From Acidobacteriota bacterium (GTDB taxonomy: Bacteria; Acidobacteriota; Blastocatellia; Pyrinomonadales; Pyrinomonadaceae): a stretch of DNA of 64,000 nucleotides. The position numbers and the translations under genes are program-made. The notes below the pieces were generated by a model. The model saw only the letters and a program-made list of their open reading frames with translations, had not been told where the DNA came from and searched no databases. Positions 35,871-47,747 of the stretch are shown piece by piece. The first letter of the stretch is position 1, and each line of letters opens with the position of its first letter. Location of the stretch: the NCBI GenBank assembly GCA_020199775.1, contig JAIVJZ010000049.1, positions 1-64,000 of the forward strand, read 5' to 3'.

Positions 35871-36776
35871 TCAGAGCGCATGTTTCCCGAGCAGCCTGTT
35901 TTTCGACAGAAATGCTTGCACTGTTTGATTGAAGACCTGCGGCTTTTCCATCATCAGGAAGTGGCTCACGTCAGCCCACATGTAAAACTCCAGCTTAGGG
36001 GCGAGAGTACGCAGGAACTGCTCCGTATCGGCAGGCCAAAATGGCGACTTGGCGAGGATTGCCAGAAGCGGGACATTGATCGGGTCTTTTTCATAGACCT
36101 TTTCATCGGCCATACCCTCCATGGCGCTAATCGCGACGTGCTCCGGCGTCGAGAGCATTGCCCTGCGGATTTCGCCTTTCAGCGTTGAGTTCTTTACCGG
36201 CATTAGCATCCCGTCGATCATCTGCGGCGCAACCGCCCGGTAATCGCTTCGCAGCCGTCCGGCGAACTGCTCCATCTGCTCTTTCGGCAACATGAGCCGC
36301 AGCGCACCATCGACGATCACAAGGCCGAGAGTCTTCTGCGGGTAGAGCCTGTAAAACTGTCTGACGACCGGCGTCCCCATACTATGTCCGACCAATGCCG
36401 CACGTTTGATGCCCGCATCTCGCATCACCGCTTCGATTGAGCGCGCGAAATAGTCGATTGTGTAAGCCACACGCGGCTGGTCGCTACGGCCGTGCCCCGG
36501 CAGATCGATGGCGACGACGCGCGTTGCCGGGAATGCTCCCACTTGCCCGCGCCAAAAATTCGAGTCGCACGTCCAGCCGTGGACGAAGATCAAGGCCTCT
36601 TGACCCTTGCCGCTCGATTGGTAATGAACCCTCGTCTCACCGTACTTGGCGAAACGGCTTTCCAACGCATTGCCGCGCGCCGCGCCCGCCGAGAAGAGCG
36701 CCGCCAACAGGCATAAACAAAGCGGGGAACCGTTGCTGAATGGACGAATGATAGCGCTAAGACATCTAAGGCTCAT
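35871..36776 (-). CDS. Secreted alpha/beta hydrolase
   Basis: The start is the ATG at 36776, with GGGGAG a few bases upstream; 301 aa. An upstream in-frame extension to 37028 lacks a ribosome site and precedes the signal peptide, so it is rejected. After the signal (about 1-35) comes an alpha/beta-hydrolase fold: oxyanion HGWTCDSNFW, IDLPGHGRSDQP, nucleophile elbow GHSMG with S132, acid Asp in VIVDGAL (near 157) and His in WADVSHFLMMEKP (near 280). The triad is complete. Substrate unknown; an ester or lipid is likely. The gene is divergent from the small protein at 36914. Confidence 0.88.
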   Translation of the reverse strand: MSLRCLSAIIRPFSNGSPLCLCLLAALFSAGAARGNALESRFAKYGETRVHYQSSGKGQEALIFVHGWTCDSNFWRGQVGAFPATRVVAIDLPGHGRSDQPRVAYTIDYFARSIEAVMRDAGIKRAALVGHSMGTPVVRQFYRLYPQKTLGLVIVDGALRLMLPKEQMEQFAGRLRSDYRAVAPQMIDGMLMPVKNSTLKGEIRRAMLSTPEHVAISAMEGMADEKVYEKDPINVPLLAILAKSPFWPADTEQFLRTLAPKLEFYMWADVSHFLMMEKPQVFNQTVQAFLSKNRLLGKHAL

Positions 36777-36913
36777 TTTTTCTCCCCGAAAGAAGTTGCT
36801 CCCTGTAATCAACTTTCCGTCGTAAAATCCTGAGATAGTGTTGCAAAAATCTCCCTGCGGGACAATATACTGTGATAGATGAATCACCTCAAACAGTCGC
36901 AGGAGTGAAGTGA

Positions 36914-37240
36914 ATGGGAATACCTTCGGCGGTGGGGGCGCTCTTCCAAGATGAGCCGCTGCGATGGGGACTTCGGGGCGACCCGTACCTCTGGAGGGAG
37001 ATGCGCCGGCACTTAGAGGGCGTCGCATGCCCTACCACGCCGGGGGAACTCACCTCCGTCATCGAAGAAGCGTTCGAGGAGTTGACCGGATACCCGATCT
37101 CACACGCCGAACCCTTTTATGTAGAGAAGTACAGCCACGGCGGCATGTCGAGCGGCTATGTGCAGCCCAAGTTTTGGCGAGAGACGGCGGTTCCGCTCTT
37201 GCAGGGGCGTCTTCCGGCTGAGCGTTCGCAGGGCACTTAG
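36914..37240 (+). CDS. Small conserved hypothetical protein
   Basis: The 108-aa product starts at an ATG after GGAGTGAAGTG. Notable motifs are EPLRWGLRGDPYLWREM, EEAFEELTGY and KYSHGGMSSGYVQPKFW, followed by ETAVPLLQGR. The pattern (RGDPYLW ... GGMSSG ... W...PLL) looks like a conserved cytosolic family, and the gene has good codon usage. No signal peptide, membrane segment or known catalytic motif. Function not recognised. Confidence 0.72.
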   Translation: MGIPSAVGALFQDEPLRWGLRGDPYLWREMRRHLEGVACPTTPGELTSVIEEAFEELTGYPISHAEPFYVEKYSHGGMSSGYVQPKFWRETAVPLLQGRLPAERSQGT

Positions 37241-37364
37241 CGGTGAGCATCTGGCCGACACCTCACGACGGCATGCGGCAGACCACGAATAGCGCGGCTC
37301 TCATTGCCAGACTTGGCCGTCACGGCGTCGAGTGCGCGGCGGGCGCTGCCGGGCGCATTAGGCT

Positions 37365-38929
37365 TTATTTGCCAAAACTATAAAGCGCGCTGCGAGTCCT
37401 GATGTAAACCCGCCCGTCTGCAATCGCCGGTGTCGCGAAGACCTCGTCGTCCAACTCGTTTACCGCGAGCACCTGCCAATCGCCTGCGGCCTTCAGCACA
37501 GACACCTGACCACCCTGCCCGACCAGAAACACCTTGCCGTCGGCCGCCACCGGCGACGCGAAGTATTTATCAATAGCGCCATGCAGGCGGCCTTGCTTGA
37601 TGACATTACCGGTCGCCGGATCGAACGAGAGCAGAATCCCGCTGTCGTTGACCATGTACAGGACGCCTTTGTAGAGAAGTGTCGAAGGAACCTGCGGCAC
37701 CGGTTTCTGATAGCGCCAACGAATCGCCGTCGCTGTTTGATCGCCTTGTCCTCCCAGTTTGATTGCGAGCAGGCCATTCTCTGAAGCCATCATGCCGCGG
37801 AACACTTCCCAATCTTTCGCGTTCAACTTCTCGTCGCGATCCGTATCGAACGCCTCGAAGGCTTCTTTCAACATCTTGTCTATCTTCTCCGCGCCCGTCA
37901 CCTCCGACTTCATGATTAACTTATCGTTATTCTTATCGTATCTCGCCCACGCGTCTTCAAAAGGGATCGTGCTGATTTGATTTCCCGGTTGATTCTGCGG
38001 GAAGCCCCCCCGTTGATGTACACATATTCCCCATCGCTGCTGGCAATCGACTTCATCTCGCACGCGAGGCCGCGCACCCACCAAACTCTTTTGCCATCCA
38101 CGACCGAGTACGACGAGAGTTGGAACGACTCGGGAATAACAATCTGCTTCGGGCCCTGCTTCGGTTGGAAAATAATCGGCGTCGAGTAACCCGAGATGAC
38201 CGCGGGGCGGTCAACCTTCCAACGCAGGCGGCCGCTCGTTTCATCGACCGCGATCAGGTACGAACCGGGACTGTCTTGATTGACGGGCAAGATCACTTTG
38301 TCATCAACGAGAATGGGAGACGCCCCGAACCCGTAGAACTTATTGAACGGCCCGAGCGGGAGCCGCCAACGCTCCTTGCCGGAACCGTCGTAAGAAACCA
38401 ACCCGAACTCCTGAAAAAAGACTTAGACATTGGTGCCGTCCGTAACGGGGCTCGGCGAAGCGGGATCGTTGACATTCTGCAATCGTCCCTCGCGCGGTCG
38501 CGGCACTTCTCGCCGCCACAGCAGCTTTCCTGTCTGAAGGTCAAGACAGATAACCAGGAGCTTATGTTTCTTCTCGCGTGCGTTCCCCTGAGCGCCGACT
38601 GCTGATGGCTGACTGCCGATTGCTTCTTCTCTGGCGTACGCAGTGACGAACACGCGATCTCGCGTCAACACCGGCGAAGAGTGGCCGGGCGGCAGCGGCG
38701 TCTTCCACACCACATTCTTCTCATGACCGATCACTTCCGGCAGCCCGGTCGAGACGGAAAGGCCGCTCCCGTTCGCTCCGCGAAACTGAGGCCAGTCTTC
38801 GGCAACCGCACCTGTCGCAGCGAACATCGCGACCGGCGGCGCGATCAATAGGGCGCCGATTGTGGCCCGTAACTTCGACACCTTCCTGCGCGAATCTGTC
38901 CCGAGAGAGCGAAAAGTTGTGTTTGGCAT
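37365..38929 (-). pseudogene. PQQ-like beta-propeller/EF-hand secreted protein, interrupted twice
   Basis: The intact ancestor had about 520 codons. From 38929: signal region, DWPQFRGANGSGLSVSTGLP (typical PQQ/BamB-like opening), ICLDLQTGKLLWRREVP and SPSPVTDGTNV, then TAA at 38423-38425 where Tyr is expected. The same frame continues with VFFQEFGLVSYDGSGKERWR. At 38005-38011 a seven-C run (G on the coding strand) shifts the frame: YVYINGG would continue FPQNQPGNQISTIPFEDAW in the next frame. That part holds an EF-hand (DKNNDKLIMKSE, DTDRDEKLNAKDWE) and three more propeller blades ending VYIRTRSALYSFG. The homopolymer shift might be a sequencing error, but the in-frame stop is independent of it. 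Confidence 0.85.
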
Positions 38930-39200
38930 GTGAACAGTCCTGATGAGAGCTTGCGGGCGCGGGCGATTCTATTTTAAGCGTGCCGAAAAAGAAACGACGC
39001 AACCGCAGCGACGCAACCGCAGCGACGCGCCAAACTCTGCGAGCAATCTCCCTTTCTCGCCGCGTCTTTTCTCGTCGCGCTCGCCGGCGGCTCTAACATT
39101 CGCCTTTAGCGGGATTGTTTAAGTTGACCGCCGGACGCACTTTGCGGGCGCTGCCCGTATGAGTTAGCGCCTGTCTTATTTGTGGTAAGATCACCGCTCA

Positions 39201-39958
39201 ATGCTTGATCAATCAACGCCGATGCAGTCGTTTATTTTCGGTGCCGGGCTTAAGCTCCGGTCTATCATAAGTGTTGCTGCGCCGCGAAGCGGCCTGATAG
39301 CGGCCGGTGCGCTGACATGTTTCTTATCGCTGCCGGTCTGCGCACAGCAGGCTGATTCTAAGGCGTCGCCGGTTGTGGTGCAGCCCGGTGCGCCCGGCCA
39401 GCCAACCCGAACGCTGCCGCCCTCGACGAGGGCGACACTGCCGCCCCGTTCAGCGAAGGATGTGGAGTTCATGCGGGGGATGATCGTGCACCACGCGCAA
39501 GCGGTTGAGATGACCGCGCTCGTCGAGTCGCATACGGAGAACAAGGAGCTGCGGTTGCTCGGAGCGCGCATTAGCCAGTCACAGTCAGACGAAATGAAGT
39601 TTATGAAGCGGTGGCTCGAAGGCAGGGGAGAGCCGGTTTCGCCGCCGGTGCCTGAAATGCCGAGTATGGATATGCCGGGCCACGACATGTCGAGCCATCA
39701 CATGCCCGGGATGCTGAACCCGAAGCAGATGGACGCCTTAAGAAAAGCGAAGGGCGCGGAGTTCGACCGTCTGTTCTTGGCCGGAATGATTCAGCACCAC
39801 AACGGCGCGTTGATTATGGTAAAGGATTTGTTCGACACGGCCGGCGCGGGGCAGGATGCCGAACTGTTCAATTTCGCCACGGATGTCGACAGCGGACAAC
39901 GCGCCGAGATTAGGATTATGCAAACCATGCTTGGTGAAAAACCTGTAGAGGAGAAACG

Positions 39959-39962
<4 letters not shown>
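39201..39962 (+). CDS. DUF305 secreted protein, Met/His-rich
   Basis: The 253-aa product has a signal region (about 1-49, ending SLPVCAQQ). A DUF305 four-helix domain follows: FMRGMIVHHAQAVEMTALV, SQSDEMKFMKRWL, LFLAGMIQHHNGALIMVKDL and DSGQRAEIRIMQTMLGE. The two HH pairs and a central linker PSMDMPGHDMSSHHMPGM, dense in Met and His, suggest binding of copper or another soft metal in the periplasm. Its stop overlaps the start of the LVIVD gene (ATGA), so the two are coupled. Confidence 0.9.
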
Positions 39963-41989
<2,027 letters not shown>

Positions 41990-42258
41990 TCCTTGCGGGC
42001 GCGAACTCAGCCGCTCATTAAGCATGCGCGCCGCCGCGTCGATTCAGACGTGAGGTGTCTCGAATTGTGTGGCCGGACATGCCGAGTTTAGTGAAACTCA
42101 TTCGAGTCTTTGAAGCTTCATCAACCGTCCCGACGAGACTTGCTGGAAGAACGTGTGGGGCGGAAGATAAGCGAGAGTCGATTCTCGCAACACGATCCTC
42201 ATCCGATCGTCGGCCACAACCGAAGACACCGGCTCAGGTTCGTAGACGGAAACAGGCT

Positions 42259-42879
42259 TTATGTGATGTAGGATTGACCGCGCTCGAACCGTTCGCGAAC
42301 CTCTGTGATCGAGAGATTGGTCGCCAGTTGATAATGAGGACGATCTTGGAAGCCTGTCCAGTTGCCGCCCCACTCCAGCCCGATGATCCCCGCCGCCAGG
42401 CCGACGGTGGCCGCCGTGTTGTAGAGGGGAGATTCCGGTAAGTACGCCCCGCTGCGAAACACCCCTATATCCCATGCGATCCCGAAGTTGTGATTGCTTT
42501 GCCCTCCGCGCGCGTTCGTGACGCGGGGCGGCGGGTTGCCGAAACGACCTTTCCGAAAAAGCACGTCCTGCTCGGCGTAAGTGCGCGTGCCGGAGATGAT
42601 CCTGACTGTGATGTTTGCGCCGAGAGCCCCATCGACAGCCCTCAGGAACGCCCTCGCCGCCTCCTGCGCGCGGAGGTGGAGCGTCTGAATGTTCTTTTCC
42701 GTCCGGGGGTCGAACGTGCCGAGCGTGGCGGCGATCTGCGCCGAGCGCGTCTCGAACGCGGTAACGGCGGCGTCCGTGTTAGGCCCCCAATCCCCGTCGA
42801 TGATGTCGGTGTAGAGACCTGCTGACTTCAACAGCCTTTGCAGGAAAATAACGTCGTCGGCGAACAATGCATTGCTCAT
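42259..42879 (-). CDS. Peptidoglycan-binding M15-family endopeptidase (endolysin/CwlK-like)
   Basis: The 206-aa product has an N-terminal peptidoglycan-binding helix domain (about 5-70, FLQRLLKSAG, IIDGDWGPNTDAAVTAFE) and a Peptidase_M15_4 domain. Zinc ligands are H130 and D137 (SNHNFGIAWDIG) and H182 (FQDRPHYQL), with SGTRTYAEQDVLF before them. Such enzymes cut L-Ala-D-Glu or related bonds in peptidoglycan. No signal peptide or membrane segment is present, as in phage endolysins. The neighbour at 43128 is another lytic enzyme, but no holin, spanin or phage structural gene was found. Confidence 0.9.
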   Translation of the reverse strand: MSNALFADDVIFLQRLLKSAGLYTDIIDGDWGPNTDAAVTAFETRSAQIAATLGTFDPRTEKNIQTLHLRAQEAARAFLRAVDGALGANITVRIISGTRTYAEQDVLFRKGRFGNPPPRVTNARGGQSNHNFGIAWDIGVFRSGAYLPESPLYNTAATVGLAAGIIGLEWGGNWTGFQDRPHYQLATNLSITEVRERFERGQSYIT

Positions 42880-43127
42880 AAGTTTCTCCCGAGTAGCTCC
42901 GCGAGGAGAGAGCTGTTATGAGTCCGTTGAGAGGACTCGACAGCATGACCGGAACCTCTTGCGACATTCCCGCCATGCCCTCACAAGTAAAAAGATGCCC
43001 GTCTCCGGCCATCAAGCCGCCCGTTGACAATCACCCCGTCGGCGGGTTCAAGCCCCGACTCGACAACGCGGAGCGCGTGGCAATTCCTACTGCGGGCACG
43101 GTGCGTGGTAACGCGGTAAAGCGTTCC

Positions 43128-43733
43128 TCAAGAGACCAGACTGTTCTTCAGGATCGACTCGAAATTTACAGCGTACCCCTTAATCAAGGCCGCTTTATCC
43201 AGCCGGTTGATGATGCGACGCGCGTTCGTGTAATCGCAGATGGAGCTGTTGATATAGTCGCCGAGCTTCTTCCTCGTGAACGAGCCTCGACGCATTCCGT
43301 AGGACATGATCCGGTAGGCGATGTCCGGGTGCAGCGCGTGATCGGGATGAAGGATCAGGTCGTCCTCGCCGGTCAGCCCGAGGTTAGTACTCATGTTCTG
43401 GTAGTTGTAGCGGCCGGTGATCTGGACGTAGCCGCGGCCGCGATAGAGAAAGCCGTCGCCCTTGACCGTGTTGCCGAGGTTTTTACCGATGGACGTTCCC
43501 GGCTCGTACTTATTGAAATAAGCTCTCGCACCACGCTCCGTGATGGGTTGAAAGGTGTCGGCGCATTCGTGCTTGACGGTGGCGAGCATGTAAGCCGCCC
43601 AGCGTAAGTCGGTCACGTCGTTATCAAGCTCGATGTAGCCGATCAGGTTATCAAGTCCCGAGACTTGCGTCTGGTTTAGCTTTCCGTAAATCCCCTTGTA
43701 GCCGTTGAAGAATATCGTGTGGTTGAACTTCAT
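43128..43733 (-). CDS. GH19-type chitinase/lysozyme-like endolysin
   Basis: The 201-aa product resembles phage GH19 muramidases: catalytic Glu E56 in LATVKHECADTFQPITE, then RAYFNKYEP, GFLYRGRGYVQITGRYNYQNM (the GRGxxQxTGRxNY motif) and HPDIAYRIMSYGMRRG. It would cleave the glycan strands of peptidoglycan. It also lacks a signal peptide. It precedes the M15 endopeptidase by about 250 bases on the same strand, so the two activities (glycan and peptide) form a complete lytic pair. Confidence 0.88.
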   Translation of the reverse strand: MKFNHTIFFNGYKGIYGKLNQTQVSGLDNLIGYIELDNDVTDLRWAAYMLATVKHECADTFQPITERGARAYFNKYEPGTSIGKNLGNTVKGDGFLYRGRGYVQITGRYNYQNMSTNLGLTGEDDLILHPDHALHPDIAYRIMSYGMRRGSFTRKKLGDYINSSICDYTNARRIINRLDKAALIKGYAVNFESILKNSLVS

Positions 43734-43873
43734 GGGCGATCTCCCGCGAAGGTGAGCAGATTGAAGAACTATGCCTTATGAGCCAGCAGACGATACATCC
43801 ACTTACTCCGACATGCAACGTATTTTTTTTTAAGTGTCGCAGCACTCCGAAGCGTGATTTGACCCGAAAGTTG

Positions 43874-44830
43874 TTACCGTTTCCGTGTCCGGCGAGCCTT
43901 CGGTTTCGGAGGGTTGGATTGTTCATTCGCCGCTTCGTCGTCAAACTCATTACTAAAAGAGAAAACGATTCCGGGGAAACGGCTGCGCAACTTTTGCTGG
44001 TCTTTCAGTTTGAGAGAATTATTCCCCAGATAGACCCTCAAACCCCTGAGAGCGGCTAAAGACCGCGGCAGCTTGACGCCGCCGTTTGAACGCAGAGAGA
44101 GTTCCCGCAGGTTCTTTAAATTGCCGATGGAAGACGGGATTTCGCGGACGTTGTTGTAGTCCAACCCCAATCTTTTTAATTTATGCAGAGACGCGATCTC
44201 CACGGGGACAGCCCGCAGACCGTTTCTGCCCAAGTCCAACTCTTCCAGATTGCGAAGATTGGCAAGGGTGGGCGGTAATCTTTTGATTTGGGATGGGCGC
44301 GGAGGTTGCGCCGAACCGATTTCTCGCGGATCGAGCGCGCCATATAACGTCAACACTTTAAGATTTTCCAATTGACCGATAGACCGTGGGACGGTGATGT
44401 TCATTTGGCAGCCGTTCCCGTTGTCGATGATCAACTCTTCCAACTTTCGTAATTTTCCGATTTCGACGGGGAGGTCTTCCAGCTTTTCCAGACACGACAT
44501 CTCCAACTTTTCGAGGTTAATCAACGTCCCCAAGCGGGCGGGCAGATGTTTCATTTCGGGGCCGAATTTTTTGAGGACGAGATGCCGCACCTTACCCGGC
44601 GCGTGGAAAGCCTGCTCCAGACTCTCGAACACGTCGGCGGCGGATTGGTTGTTCCCGCTCTGCACGTTGTCGAAGCTCACACTCTTTAAGGGAGCGTCCT
44701 GCCATACACACTCGCCCGCAAACGTGTCGCCCTTCAACGCCCGCTGCGCTTTCAACTCCCCGGCGCGCTCCGTGCAGAGGCAGAGTGCGAGGATTCCGAG
44801 CGACAAGTGAATTAAGAAGTTGCTTCTCAT
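43874..44830 (-). CDS. Secreted leucine-rich-repeat protein
   Basis: The 318-aa product has a signal peptide (MRSNFLIHLSLGILALCLCT) and about eight LRRs of the bacterial LxxLxxLxLxxNxLxxLPxxI kind (LGTLINLEKLEMSCLEKLED, LANLRNLEELDLGRNGLRAV, IASLHKLKRLGLDYNNVREI, IGNLKNLRELSLRSNGG). The C-terminus is a basic tail (KPKARRTRKR). LRR arrays bind proteins or glycans; no enzymatic domain is attached. Its base composition looks AT-richer than the neighbours, as for the two lytic genes downstream of it. Confidence 0.87.
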   Translation of the reverse strand: MRSNFLIHLSLGILALCLCTERAGELKAQRALKGDTFAGECVWQDAPLKSVSFDNVQSGNNQSAADVFESLEQAFHAPGKVRHLVLKKFGPEMKHLPARLGTLINLEKLEMSCLEKLEDLPVEIGKLRKLEELIIDNGNGCQMNITVPRSIGQLENLKVLTLYGALDPREIGSAQPPRPSQIKRLPPTLANLRNLEELDLGRNGLRAVPVEIASLHKLKRLGLDYNNVREIPSSIGNLKNLRELSLRSNGGVKLPRSLAALRGLRVYLGNNSLKLKDQQKLRSRFPGIVFSFSNEFDDEAANEQSNPPKPKARRTRKR

Positions 44831-44982
44831 AATCTTTTCTCCCGCGGCACATCAAACCAGAATGTCTAACGCACGAATTGTATGTTGACCGATGCCGGTT
44901 GAAGCAGCAAGTTTTAGCCGGCGGCGGGGATCGGAACGACGACGGTCGTGCGTTCAGTTCGAGTCGTGAATGCTGACGAAAA

Positions 44983-45014
44983 TTGATCCGGCGGTGCGGA
45001 TTGTGGCATATAAT
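44983..45014 (+). promoter_or_regulatory. Candidate promoter of the sugar dehydrogenase gene
   Basis: A perfect TATAAT lies at 45009-45014, with TTGATC at 44983-44988. The 20-base spacing is longer than ideal, so the -35 assignment is weak. The leader would be about 95 bases, ending in AGGAGG before the ATG at 45118. Confidence 0.4.
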
Positions 45015-45117
45015 GCGGGCGAACCAATTTCCCCCTTCGAGTTGCGGTCTCCTCAACAGGCAACCACCGATCACACCTTTCACATGCGCTGTAGATCAAG
45101 CAGGAGGTAGCACACAA

Positions 45118-47643
45118 ATGAAGTTAACGCGCCAGTTCGTCGCTACGTTTTTACTCGCCCTCGCCTTCATGTCAACGCGCGCGGCGGCGCAGGGCGTGCC
45201 GGCCGTGACGCTGGAGCCGGTGCTTTCAAATCTCTCCAGCCCGGTGCTGCTGACTAACGCACGCGACGGCAGCAACCGGCTGTTCGTCATCGAGCAGCCG
45301 GGGCGTATACAGGTGCTCCAACCGGGCGGCACGACGCCGACGGTGTTCCTCGATATTACGGCGAAGGTGCTGGCGGGAGGCGAGCGCGGGCTGCTTGGGC
45401 TGGCTTTCCACCCGCAGTTCAACGCCAACCGGCGACTGTTTGTGAACTACACAAGGCGGCCTGACGGCGCGACCGTCATCGCCGAGTATCGTGTGTCGGC
45501 CACCAACCCTAACTTGGTCGAGGCAACCGAGACAATTCTGCTTGTGATCCCGCAGCCCTTCGCGAATCATAACGGCGGCATGATCGCGTTCGGGGCGGAC
45601 GGTTTTCTCTACATCGGGATGGGCGACGGCGGCTCGGCCAACGACCCGCAGAACCGAGCGCAGAACGTCGATGAGTTGTTGGGTAAGATGCTGCGCGTCA
45701 ACGTCGATCAAGCGAACGGCTCGACGCCCTATTCCTCGCCCCCCGATAACCCTTTCTTCGGCGCGACGGCGGGGCGCGACGAGATTTACGCGGTCGGCCT
45801 GCGCAACCCCTTCCGCTTCTCATTCGACCGCGCGACCGGCCAACTGTACGCGGGCGACGTGGGGCAAGGAGTGCGCGAGGAGATCGACATCATCACGCGC
45901 GGCGCCAATTACGGCTGGCGCGTCTTCGAGGGCACGCGCTGCACCGGCCTCGACCCGGCGCAATGCGTCGCCGCAAACTTTCAGGCTCCCGTCGCCGAGT
46001 ATGATCACACGGGCGGGCGTTGCTCTGTCACGGGCGGGTATGTGTATAGGGGCACGCGTGCGACGATCCCCGTCGGCGCGTACATCTACGGAGACTTCTG
46101 CACCGGCGAAATGTTCCTGTTACAGGGGACGGCGGCGTCCTTCCTACAAGACACAACCCTCAGCATCTCTTCGTTCGGCGAAGACGAGGCCGGGGAACTT
46201 TACGTGGTCAGTCTGGGCGGAACCGTCCACCGGCTCGTCAACTCCTGCTCTTACTCCATCAGTCCCGCGAGCCGCACCTCTCCGGCGGGCGGCGAAACGC
46301 TCACCGTGAACGTGACGACGCAGGGCGGGTGCGGCTGGACGACGGTCAACAACAGCAACTTTATTACAGTGACCTCCGGCGCGAGCGGCGCGGGCAGCGG
46401 AACCGTCACCCTCTCCATCCCGTCGAACGGCTCTGGAGTGCCGCGCACCGGAACCGTCTTCATCGCCGGGCAGGTTCTCACCGTCACACAGCCGGAGGTC
46501 ATACCGGAAGTGCCGACGATACAGTTCGGCCAAGCCGCTTACCAATTCTCGGAGGGCGCGGTGCGCGCCGTCGCGACCATCACGCGGGCGGGCAGCGCGT
46601 CGTCCACCGCGACGGTTAAATTCGAGACCGTAGACGACCCGGCTGCCGTGTCGTGCGCCACGGCGAACGGCACGGCCTACGCGCGCTGCGACTATTCGAC
46701 GACGGTAGACACGTTGACGTTCGCGCCGGGCGAAGAGAGCAAAGAGGTCAGCGTCTCGCTCGTGGACGACGCGCACGTCGAGGGGAATGAGACGGTGCTG
46801 CTCAGGTTGCGAGAGGTCACAGGCGTGGCCGTCCTCGGCACACAGAGCGCCGCGACGCTCACCATCACGGACAACGACACGACGGCGGGGGCGAACCCGA
46901 TCTTCAACACGCCTTTCTTCGTCCGCATCCACTATCTCGACTTCCTCTCGCGAGAGCCGGAGCCGGGCGAGCCGTGGAGCGGCATCTTAAACGGCTGCCC
47001 GAACGTCAACAACGATCCGTCGTGTGATCGAATCAGAGTCTCGCAAAGTTTCTTCGGCTCGCCCGAGTTCAGGTTGAAAGGATTTTTCGTCTTCAACTTC
47101 TACCGGGTGGCCTTCGACCGACGCCCCGACTACGCCGAGATCATTCCCGACATGCGCTCTGTGACGGGGCTAACTCCCGCCGACACCTTCGCCCGGCGCG
47201 CGGCCTTCCCCGTCGCCTTCGTGCAACGGCCGGAGTTCAGAGCGGCTTACGATTCACTCTCGAACACGGCTTACGTCAATGCCCTGCTCGACCGCTACGG
47301 CTTACAACAGATCACAACTCCCGACCCGCAAAACCCGGAGAGCGCGACGAGAGTGACGCTCACACGGGCGGAGTTAATTAACCGCCTGAGCGCGACCGGC
47401 GGACAGTCTCTGACGAGGGCGCAGGTTTTGCGCGCGATTGTCGAGTCAGACGAGATCGGCGCACGAGAGTTCAACGGGACGTTCGTGGCGATGCAATACT
47501 ATGGGTATCTGAGAAGGACGCCGGAGGAAACGGGTTATCAGAATTGGCTCAGGGTCATCAACCAAGACCCGCAGAACGTCCGCGTCATGATCAACGGCTT
47601 CCTCAACTCGACCGAGTACCGCCTGAGGTTTGGCAATCCGTAA
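45118..47643 (+). CDS. Secreted PQQ-dependent sugar dehydrogenase with BACON, Calx-beta and DUF4214 tail
   Basis: The ATG at 45118 follows AGGAGG, so 841 aa; an upstream in-frame start is rejected because it precedes the signal peptide. After the signal (1-25) comes a six-bladed GSDH propeller (about 30-375): ANHNGGMIAFGADGFLYIGM, GDGGSANDPQNRAQ, LLGKMLRV, YAVGLRNPFRFSFD, AGDVGQGVREEIDII and GGYVYRG. These are the PQQ and calcium-binding motifs of soluble aldose sugar dehydrogenases. Then BACON (377-461), Calx-beta (462-590) and a DUF4214 tail (595-841, IHYLDFLSREPEPGEPWS, ending EYRLRFGNP). The tail is closely similar to those of the proteins at 3492 and 53560. It would oxidise sugars outside the cell or at its surface. 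A strong terminator follows. Confidence 0.92.
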   Translation: MKLTRQFVATFLLALAFMSTRAAAQGVPAVTLEPVLSNLSSPVLLTNARDGSNRLFVIEQPGRIQVLQPGGTTPTVFLDITAKVLAGGERGLLGLAFHPQFNANRRLFVNYTRRPDGATVIAEYRVSATNPNLVEATETILLVIPQPFANHNGGMIAFGADGFLYIGMGDGGSANDPQNRAQNVDELLGKMLRVNVDQANGSTPYSSPPDNPFFGATAGRDEIYAVGLRNPFRFSFDRATGQLYAGDVGQGVREEIDIITRGANYGWRVFEGTRCTGLDPAQCVAANFQAPVAEYDHTGGRCSVTGGYVYRGTRATIPVGAYIYGDFCTGEMFLLQGTAASFLQDTTLSISSFGEDEAGELYVVSLGGTVHRLVNSCSYSISPASRTSPAGGETLTVNVTTQGGCGWTTVNNSNFITVTSGASGAGSGTVTLSIPSNGSGVPRTGTVFIAGQVLTVTQPEVIPEVPTIQFGQAAYQFSEGAVRAVATITRAGSASSTATVKFETVDDPAAVSCATANGTAYARCDYSTTVDTLTFAPGEESKEVSVSLVDDAHVEGNETVLLRLREVTGVAVLGTQSAATLTITDNDTTAGANPIFNTPFFVRIHYLDFLSREPEPGEPWSGILNGCPNVNNDPSCDRIRVSQSFFGSPEFRLKGFFVFNFYRVAFDRRPDYAEIIPDMRSVTGLTPADTFARRAAFPVAFVQRPEFRAAYDSLSNTAYVNALLDRYGLQQITTPDPQNPESATRVTLTRAELINRLSATGGQSLTRAQVLRAIVESDEIGAREFNGTFVAMQYYGYLRRTPEETGYQNWLRVINQDPQNVRVMINGFLNSTEYRLRFGNP

Positions 47644-47683
47644 TCAGGCGCGCGCGGGATGATTCGAGCGGAACCTAAAGACG

Positions 47684-47713
47684 AGAGAAGCGCCCGACAC
47701 CGGGCGCTTCTCT
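47684..47713 (+). terminator. Rho-independent terminator of the sugar dehydrogenase gene
   Basis: AGAGAAGCGCCCG and CGGGCGCTTCTCT form a perfect 13-bp stem with loop ACAC, followed by ATTTAAA. It lies between convergent genes and may serve both. Confidence 0.85.
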
Positions 47714-47747
47714 ATTTAAACGGGTTCGGCCGTCGAGGACGCGCCGA

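Noticed and set aside
36777..37028. N-terminal extension of the alpha/beta hydrolase
   Set aside because: It would precede the signal peptide and crosses the divergent promoter region; GGGGAG supports the ATG at 36776.
43651..43950. 99-codon minus-strand frame between the LRR and GH19 genes
   Set aside because: Overlaps both real genes in another frame; no motif.
44983..45117. Extended start of the sugar dehydrogenase gene
   Set aside because: The upstream frame is in the promoter region, while AGGAGG and the signal peptide fit the ATG at 45118.
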